In this document: piece after piece, positions 59,168 to 64,000 of the stretch
Layout of the letters: every line of letters begins with the position of its first letter
Numbering within the stretch: position 1 is the stretch's first letter
Assembly (NCBI RefSeq): GCF_009856625.1
Contig: NZ_CP047241.1
Span: forward strand, 3,658,001-3,722,000
DNA: 64,000 nt
Direction of reading: 5' to 3'
From: Aquitalea denitrificans
GTDB taxonomy: Bacteria > Pseudomonadota > Gammaproteobacteria > Burkholderiales > Chromobacteriaceae
Made by a program: the position numbers and the translations under genes
The notes under the pieces: generated by a model
The model's input: the letters and a program-made list of their open reading frames with translations, nothing else
Told to the model about the DNA's origin: nothing
The model's database searches: none

Positions 59168-60256
59168 CTAGCCAGCCACCTGACGCTGGCGCTGTTGCTG
59201 CAAGGCCCAGCGAGCCGGCTCGGCCACCAGTTCATTCTCGTCATCTGCACGCAAAGCCAGGGCCGCCACGATAGCCGGGTCATAGGGCGCATTACCCAGC
59301 CCCACCGCCAGATTGGAGAGCCATTTGGCGTAGCCGATACGGTAGATCGGACTGCCCGCCAGTTTTTCCTTGAACATGGCCTCGCTCCAGCCAAACAGTT
59401 CCAGCAGGCTGACCCGATCCAGACCATGGCGTACGGCAAAATCAGGCTCCGCTGTATTGACTGCAAAACGGTTCCATGGACAGGTAAGCTGGCAGTCATC
59501 GCAGCCATACACCCGATTACCGATCAGCGGACGGAATTCCAAGGGAATCGCTGTTTTCAGCTCGATGGTGAGATAGGAAATACAACGCCGGGCATCCACC
59601 TTGTACGGGGCCGTAATGGCCTGTGTCGGGCAGACGTCAATGCAGCGGGTGCAGCGCCCGCAATGCCCTTCTTCGGCAGCATCTGCCGGTAGCGGCAAAT
59701 CAGTAAAAAGCTCGCCCAGAAAATACAGCGAACCCTGCTGCCGGTTCAGCAGCAGCGTATGCTTGCCACGCCAGCCCTGACCGGATTGTGCTGCCAGTGC
59801 GACTTCGGCCACTGGGGCACTGTCGGTAAACACCCGATACCCGAAATCACCGACAGTATGGCGGATTTGATCAGCCAGCTTCTGCAGTCGGGCGCGTATT
59901 ACCTTGTGATAATCCCGCCCCAGGGCATAGCGAGACAAATAGGCCAGGCTGCCATCAGCCAGCACCTCCTCACTGGCCACGGCTTCAGCTGGCCAGTAAG
60001 GCAGGCGTACACTAATGATGGAGAGCGTTCCGGGAACCAGTTCGGCTGGTTTTACCCGTAAACTGCCATGCCTTTCCATGTAGTCCATCTCTCCATGACA
60101 GCCCTCCTCCAGCCAGGCCTGCAAGTGTGCCTCTGCCTCTGGCGGCAGCGCAGCCTTGCTGATACGCGCATCGGCAAAACCCAAATCTTGCGCCCAGGCT
60201 TTGATTTGCCCGGCCAATTCGGGATAATCCAGTTTTTGATAGGATTTCTCAGTCAT
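59168..60256 (-). CDS. queG: Epoxyqueuosine reductase
   Basis: A 362-residue cobalamin- and iron-sulfur-dependent enzyme for the last step of queuosine synthesis in tRNA. The 4Fe-4S ligands are in CGRCTRCIDVCPTQAI and CDDCQLTCPWNRF. The N-terminal reductive-dehalogenase-like domain has YALGRDYHKVIRARL and FTDSAPVAEVALA (catalytic Asp region). ATG 60254-60256 is used; it abuts the tsaE start (CAT|ATG), so the promoters of both genes lie in each other's coding sequence. Confidence 0.95.
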   Translation of the reverse strand: MTEKSYQKLDYPELAGQIKAWAQDLGFADARISKAALPPEAEAHLQAWLEEGCHGEMDYMERHGSLRVKPAELVPGTLSIISVRLPYWPAEAVASEEVLADGSLAYLSRYALGRDYHKVIRARLQKLADQIRHTVGDFGYRVFTDSAPVAEVALAAQSGQGWRGKHTLLLNRQQGSLYFLGELFTDLPLPADAAEEGHCGRCTRCIDVCPTQAITAPYKVDARRCISYLTIELKTAIPLEFRPLIGNRVYGCDDCQLTCPWNRFAVNTAEPDFAVRHGLDRVSLLELFGWSEAMFKEKLAGSPIYRIGYAKWLSNLAVGLGNAPYDPAIVAALALRADDENELVAEPARWALQQQRQRQVAG

Positions 60257-60748
60257 ATGGTCATGGATGATACCAGCGTTCGCAGCGGCAACCTGCCGGA
60301 TGAATCGGCTACCCTTGCTCTTGGTGCCCGCATGGCGGCAGCACTGCAGGCTGGAGTGGTGATTTTTCTGCATGGCGACCTGGGCGCGGGAAAAACCACA
60401 TTTACTCGTGGCTTGCTGGCTGGTCTGGCCTATCATGGCAAGGTAAAAAGCCCAACCTACACTCTGGTGGAAAGTTACCCGCTTGCCGCCTTCACCGTGC
60501 ATCATTTTGATCTGTACCGTTTTGCCGACCCGGAAGAATGGGATGATGCCGGTTTTCGTGATTACTTCGGAGCAGATACCGTCTGCCTGGTGGAATGGCC
60601 GGACAAGGCTGGCGCATTACTTCCGCAAGCCGATCTGACACTGGAACTTGACGTCAGTGGCACAGGTCGCACGTATCGTTTAACTGCAAGAACAGAAACC
60701 GGACAGTCATGCCTGACTCGACTTTCGACCCCACCCGCCGCCGTCTGA
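60257..60748 (+). CDS. tsaE: tRNA threonylcarbamoyladenosine biosynthesis ATPase TsaE
   Basis: A 163-residue P-loop ATPase. It has Walker A HGDLGAGKTTFTRG, switch SPTYTLVESY, HFDLYRFADPEEW and the WPDKAGALLP Walker B-like end. With TsaD and TsaB it makes t6A37. ATG 60257 begins directly at the queG start codon; ATG 60263 is also possible. The 3' end overlaps amiC by 40 nt, so the genes are coupled. Confidence 0.95.
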   Translation: MVMDDTSVRSGNLPDESATLALGARMAAALQAGVVIFLHGDLGAGKTTFTRGLLAGLAYHGKVKSPTYTLVESYPLAAFTVHHFDLYRFADPEEWDDAGFRDYFGADTVCLVEWPDKAGALLPQADLTLELDVSGTGRTYRLTARTETGQSCLTRLSTPPAAV

Positions 60749-61950
60749 TCGGAGCGGCCGCAGCCACCTTCCTGCTCAGTGTCAGCAAGCTTGGCTTTGC
60801 CGGCACCAGCCAAGTGGTTGCCATTCGCATCTGGCCCGCGTCCAGCTATACCCGCATCACGCTGGAAGCAAGCGATGCCATCAAATTCAAACAGTTCACC
60901 ATCAGCAATCCGGACCGGCTGGTGATTGATCTGGAAGGCGTGCAGCTCAATAGCGTGCTCAAGGACATCAGCAGCCAGATTGCCGATGCCGATCCCTACA
61001 TCAAGACCGCCCGCGCCGGTCAGTTCAGCCCGGACACCGTCCGCCTGGTGCTGGAACTCAAAACCGATGTCAAACCGCAGGCTTTTACGCTCAACCCGGT
61101 GGCCGAATACAAACACCGTCTGGTCATCGACCTTTACCCCTCCAGCGGCGCGCAGGACGACCCGCTGATGGCCTTGCTGGATGACTACAACAAGGGCCGG
61201 CTTACCGAACCACCGCCGCAGGTAAAACCGAAGAAAAACGATAGCAACCGCCCCATCGTGGTGATGCTGGACCCGGGCCATGGCGGTGAGGACCCGGGCG
61301 CCATCGGCATGAATGGCACCCGCGAGAAAGACATCGTCTTGCGCATCGGCAAACAGCTGAAGCGCATGATTGATGCCGAACGCAACATGAAAGCATTCAT
61401 GACCCGGGATGAAGACATTTTCATTCCACTGGGCGTGCGCGTGGCCAAGGCCCGCAAGCTGAATGCCGACCTGTTCATTTCCATCCATGCCGATGCTGCA
61501 CCCAACCGTAGCGCCCGTGGTTCTTCGGTATTTGCCTTGTCCGAAAAAGGCGCTTCCAGCGTTTTTGCCAAGACCATGGCGCAATCGGAAAACAGCTCGG
61601 ACCTGATCGGTGGCGTCAAGATTGCCAGCAAAGACAAGTTTCTGGCGCATACCCTGCTGGACCTGACCCAGACCGCAACCATCAACGATAGCCTGAAGCT
61701 GGGCAAGATCATGTTGGGCAAGGTGGGCGGGCTAAACAAGCTGCACAGCGCTCAGGTTGAGCAGGCCGGTTTCGCCGTACTCAAGGCACCGGACATTCCA
61801 TCCATTCTGGTTGAAACTGCCTTCATCAGTAATCCGGAAGAAGAACAACGCCTGCTGGACAGCGAGTTCCAGCAGCAGATGGCCGGCTCCATCCTCAGTG
61901 GCGTAAAGTCCTATTTCACTCAGGGTGCGGCCCTTGCAGCCCGGGCCTGA
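60709..61950 (+). CDS. amiC: N-acetylmuramoyl-L-alanine amidase (AmiC type)
   Basis: A 413-residue cell-wall amidase. The N-terminus has a Tat signal (TRRRLIGAAAATFLL). An AMIN domain (about 35-150) targets septal peptidoglycan. The Amidase_3 zinc domain has MLDPGHGGEDPGAIG (zinc His), the Glu in the GTREKDIVL segment, FISIHADAAPN and the catalytic Glu in LVETAFISN. It cleaves cross-links to let daughter cells separate and needs an EnvC/NlpD activator. It overlaps tsaE by 40 nt, a common gamma/beta arrangement. Confidence 0.95.
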   Translation: MPDSTFDPTRRRLIGAAAATFLLSVSKLGFAGTSQVVAIRIWPASSYTRITLEASDAIKFKQFTISNPDRLVIDLEGVQLNSVLKDISSQIADADPYIKTARAGQFSPDTVRLVLELKTDVKPQAFTLNPVAEYKHRLVIDLYPSSGAQDDPLMALLDDYNKGRLTEPPPQVKPKKNDSNRPIVVMLDPGHGGEDPGAIGMNGTREKDIVLRIGKQLKRMIDAERNMKAFMTRDEDIFIPLGVRVAKARKLNADLFISIHADAAPNRSARGSSVFALSEKGASSVFAKTMAQSENSSDLIGGVKIASKDKFLAHTLLDLTQTATINDSLKLGKIMLGKVGGLNKLHSAQVEQAGFAVLKAPDIPSILVETAFISNPEEEQRLLDSEFQQQMAGSILSGVKSYFTQGAALAARA

Positions 61951-61965
61951 TCGCAACACCACATG

Positions 61966-61993
61966 AAAAAAGCCCGCATTCGCGGGCTTTTTT
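61966..61993. terminator. Bidirectional terminator
   Basis: AAAAAAGCCCGC / GCGGGCTTTTTT around ATTC, between convergent amiC and yacG. Confidence 0.9.
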
Positions 61994-62003
61994 CATGTGC
62001 GGC

Positions 62004-62201
62004 TCAACGATAACGCGCCGGGTCTACCTCGCTATCCGGGCTGTCCTCCACAGCAGGTACACGATAGGTCTCGTTGGCCCACTCGCCCAGATCAATCATC
62101 TTGCAGCGCTCGCTACAAAATGGACGATACCGGCTGGCAGGCTCCCAGCGCACGGCAATGCCGCAAGTGGGACAGGAAACAGTACGGACAGCTTGGGACA
62201 T
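62004..62201 (-). CDS. yacG: DNA gyrase inhibitor YacG
   Basis: A 65-residue zinc-finger protein. The ligands are CPTC and FCSERCK (Cys-X2-Cys, Cys-X3-Cys). The acidic MIDLGEWANETYRVP segment that binds gyrase follows. It prevents DNA gyrase from binding DNA. It starts 5 nt after the zapD stop on the same strand in the conserved pilD-coaE-zapD-yacG order. Confidence 0.96.
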   Translation of the reverse strand: MSQAVRTVSCPTCGIAVRWEPASRYRPFCSERCKMIDLGEWANETYRVPAVEDSPDSEVDPARYR

Positions 62202-62206
62202 AAGGC

Positions 62207-62965
62207 TCAGAACTTGCAGTTGGTCAGGGTGAATTCAACATCGGTCTCGGTCTGGCGCGGCCGGCTTTCACCAGTAACCGCGCTGACAAAACGGACATTG
62301 ATTGCATATTTGTTGGCGGACAGCTCGGGCAGCACATTCAGCGCCGGGTCGTAGGCAATGCGGATCATCTGCACCACTTTGCCACCAGACATCTGCTGGA
62401 ATGCGCCGTTGCGCGCCACATAGTGGTGGGTCTTGCCACTATCCCGCAGCAGATGCAGCAGGATACGCGCAGCCTCGGCAGTGGGCATCAGCGGGGCCGC
62501 CCAGCGGCGCATATCGCGGCGACGCTCATCGGCCGGTTTTTGCTGCCACAGATAATAAGATGGCAAGTCGAACTGACAGGTTCCACCGGGAATGCCGGCG
62601 CGCTGCTTGATGGCCATCAGCCATTCATTCTCACGCAAATGCTGGCCGAACTTGCCTGTAATCCCCAAGAGCTGACTGGAAGAAACCTCGATCTCATCCA
62701 GCACCTTATCCAGGCTGTCTTCGGCCACATTCGGGTTCTCACGCAGCGCCTCCAGAACCTGTTTTTGACGTTCCAGCTCCTGCAGCAGATCGGCTTTCAG
62801 GTCTGCACGCGATGCAGTCTCCAGCAACTCGAACAGCACCAGCAAGGCTGCATGATGATCCAGCGCATGGTCTTTGCCCAGAAAATAGGCCAGCCGATCA
62901 TACAGCTGCTCCAGACGCAGCAACGTACGGGTTCGTTCGGTGACAGGAAACTCGAAACTGATCAC
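62207..62965 (-). CDS. zapD: Cell division protein ZapD
   Basis: A 252-residue FtsZ-bundling protein. It starts with an alpha-helical domain (ISFEFPVTERTRTLLRLEQLYDR), continues with GGTCQFDLPSYYLWQ and ends with a beta-barrel part (KYAINVRFV). ZapD stabilises the Z-ring at the C-terminal tail of FtsZ. It is the third gene of pilD-coaE-zapD-yacG. Confidence 0.95.
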   Translation of the reverse strand: MISFEFPVTERTRTLLRLEQLYDRLAYFLGKDHALDHHAALLVLFELLETASRADLKADLLQELERQKQVLEALRENPNVAEDSLDKVLDEIEVSSSQLLGITGKFGQHLRENEWLMAIKQRAGIPGGTCQFDLPSYYLWQQKPADERRRDMRRWAAPLMPTAEAARILLHLLRDSGKTHHYVARNGAFQQMSGGKVVQMIRIAYDPALNVLPELSANKYAINVRFVSAVTGESRPRQTETDVEFTLTNCKF

Positions 62966-63004
62966 AAGACGTCTGCCCTTCTTGGTGGCTTGGAAAATGC
63001 CTTG

Positions 63005-63616
63005 TCACTGGCCGTGGGCAAGGTTTGCAAGATAATACTGGTGTTTGGCCTCGACTTGAAGCTGCAATGCAGCAAGCGATCCGCCATTATCAATGACATC
63101 ATCCGCCAGCGCCAACCTTTGCGCACGCGTCATCTGCGCCGCCATGATGGCGCGTACGCCATCTGCGGTCAAACCACTACGTGCCTGCACACGCTCTAGC
63201 TGCAAATCTTCCGGGCAGTCAACCAGCAAACTACGCTGCACCAGAGCCAGATAATCCGGGCTCTCAAACAGCAAGGGCACCACCAGCACGGCATACGGCC
63301 CCGTCGCCAACTCAAGCTGTCTCATGCTTTCGGCACGGATCAGCGGGTGCAGTACCGCCTCAAGCCTACGGCGGCAGGACGCATCAGCAAACACCAGCTC
63401 ACGCATGCGCCCACGGTCCAGTGCACCGCTCGCCGCCACCACAGCCCCACCAAAATCTGCCGCAATGGCCGGCATGGCAGCACCGCCAGGCGCAGTCATT
63501 TGATGAGCGATCAGGTCGGTATCAATCACCGGCACACCAAGTGCAGCAAAATGGTTGGCCGCTGCACTTTTTCCGGAGCCGATACCGCCGGTCAGGCCAA
63601 TGACCTCAATGGACAT
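63005..63616 (-). CDS. coaE: Dephospho-CoA kinase
   Basis: A 203-residue P-loop kinase for the last step of coenzyme A synthesis. The P-loop is GLTGGIGSGKSAAANHF (about 6-22). DTDLIAHQMT, the lid with RLEAVLHPLIR and LLVDCPEDLQLERVQARSG follow. ATG 63614-63616 starts it; it overlaps the 3' end of pilD by 11 nt, so translation is coupled. Confidence 0.96.
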   Translation of the reverse strand: MSIEVIGLTGGIGSGKSAAANHFAALGVPVIDTDLIAHQMTAPGGAAMPAIAADFGGAVVAASGALDRGRMRELVFADASCRRRLEAVLHPLIRAESMRQLELATGPYAVLVVPLLFESPDYLALVQRSLLVDCPEDLQLERVQARSGLTADGVRAIMAAQMTRAQRLALADDVIDNGGSLAALQLQVEAKHQYYLANLAHGQ

Positions 63617-64000
63617 AACTACCCAGATACCAGCTGACAATATCCTTGCCCCACAGCAGGGCGATCCAGCCTGCCGCAGCCAGATAAGGGCCGAAAGGCA
63701 GTGGCTGACCACGGCCAAGCCGTGCCAGCAAAATCATCACCACGCCGACAATGGCACCAACCAGGGAGGACAGCAGAATGATCAGCGGCAGCATGCTCCA
63801 GCCGAGCCAGGCACCAAATGCGGCCAGGAGCTTGAAGTCACCATAGCCCATGCCTTCTTTTCCGGTAAGCAGCCTGAACAGCCAGTAAACCAGCCACAAA
63901 CTGAGATAGCCGGCCACAGCCCCCAGCACGGCATCATCCAGCGCAACCGTTCCGGTCCATAGGTTGAACAGCAGGCCGCCCCACAGCAAAGGCAGAGTCA
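63606..64000 (-). CDS. pilD: Type 4 prepilin peptidase/N-methyltransferase, 5' end beyond window
   Basis: The visible 130 C-terminal residues contain several spans and the catalytic motif GMGYGDFKLLAAFGAWLG, where the GxGD Asp is one of the two catalytic residues. The end FGPYLAAAGWIALLWG is typical of PilD. It cleaves prepilin leaders at the inner face of the membrane and methylates the new N-terminus. Its first gene position in pilD-coaE-zapD-yacG is conserved in beta- and gammaproteobacteria. The start lies outside the window. Confidence 0.93.
   Translation of the reverse strand, partial: TLPLLWGGLLFNLWTGTVALDDAVLGAVAGYLSLWLVYWLFRLLTGKEGMGYGDFKLLAAFGAWLGWSMLPLIILLSSLVGAIVGVVMILLARLGRGQPLPFGPYLAAAGWIALLWGKDIVSWYLGSYVH

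Noticed and set aside
1..64000. Insertion sequences, prophage, CRISPR arrays or Neisseria-type DNA uptake sequences
   Set aside because: No transposase, integrase, phage structural genes or regularly spaced repeats were seen, and I did not find GCCGTCTGAA or its complement.

Overview
The window is 64 kb of dense chromosomal DNA from a betaproteobacterium of the order Neisseriales, most likely family Chromobacteriaceae (Aquitalea/Chromobacterium-like). This is inferred from gene content and order (rpsU-yqeY-dnaG-rpoD; gmk-rpoZ-spoT; pilD-coaE-zapD-yacG; divergent yhbY / rlmE-ftsH-folP-glmM; carA and carB separated by another gene; arcDABC), from beta-type small families (DUF1841, DUF2189, a DUF3149-like peptide) and from a palindromic repeat resembling one I recall from Neisseria. 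I see no rRNA, IS element, prophage or CRISPR. There is one tRNA gene, a CAU tRNA best read as tRNA-Ile2.

Layout. 1-6.4 kb: an RND efflux adaptor (cut by the window edge), mltA, a BON-domain protein, a porin, and divergent lysA/lysR. 6.6-14.3 kb: a PAS-containing chemoreceptor, then a sensor kinase and sigma-54 response regulator of the DctB/DctD (AauS/AauR) type, facing a periplasmic glutaminase/asparaginase and a dicarboxylate/acidic amino acid symporter. The symporter promoter has a sigma-54 core, an IHF site and two tandem TTCGG-N4-CCGAA-type sites. A candidate small RNA lies upstream of the kinase. 14.6-23.6 kb: tRNA, the macromolecular-synthesis operon, and gmk-rpoZ-spoT running directly into thiS-thiG. 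23.8-28.2 kb: purine permease, apt, a PadR/DUF1700 pair with repeated operator-like half-sites, and a patatin-like protein whose catalytic residues appear to be replaced.

28.3-34.0 kb: the arginine deiminase operon arcDABC with an FNR/ANR-type box upstream, several hairpins between arcB and arcC, and, further upstream, a 45-residue membrane peptide gene with its own consensus FNR box at the class II position and its own terminator. 34.2-40.3 kb: a flavodoxin-reductase-like protein, SDR, trmB, a MITE-like repeat, glutathione peroxidase, DUF1841, a 2-hydroxyacid dehydrogenase, DUF2189 and FKBP. 40.4-48.8 kb: dedA, alr, glmM, folP, ftsH, rlmE, yhbY, DUF4149 and greA.

49-54 kb: carA, a LysE exporter and carB. 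54.3-58.6 kb: acyl-CoA dehydrogenase, etfA and etfB, and divergently an (R)-enoyl-CoA hydratase, with a PsrA-type palindrome in the shared control region. 58.6-64 kb: GNAT, queG abutting tsaE head to head, amiC, yacG, zapD, coaE and the end of pilD.

Most of the window is housekeeping. The features that look least described are regulatory: the acidic amino acid control region, the candidate sRNA, the oxygen-regulated small membrane protein and the structured arcB-arcC spacer.
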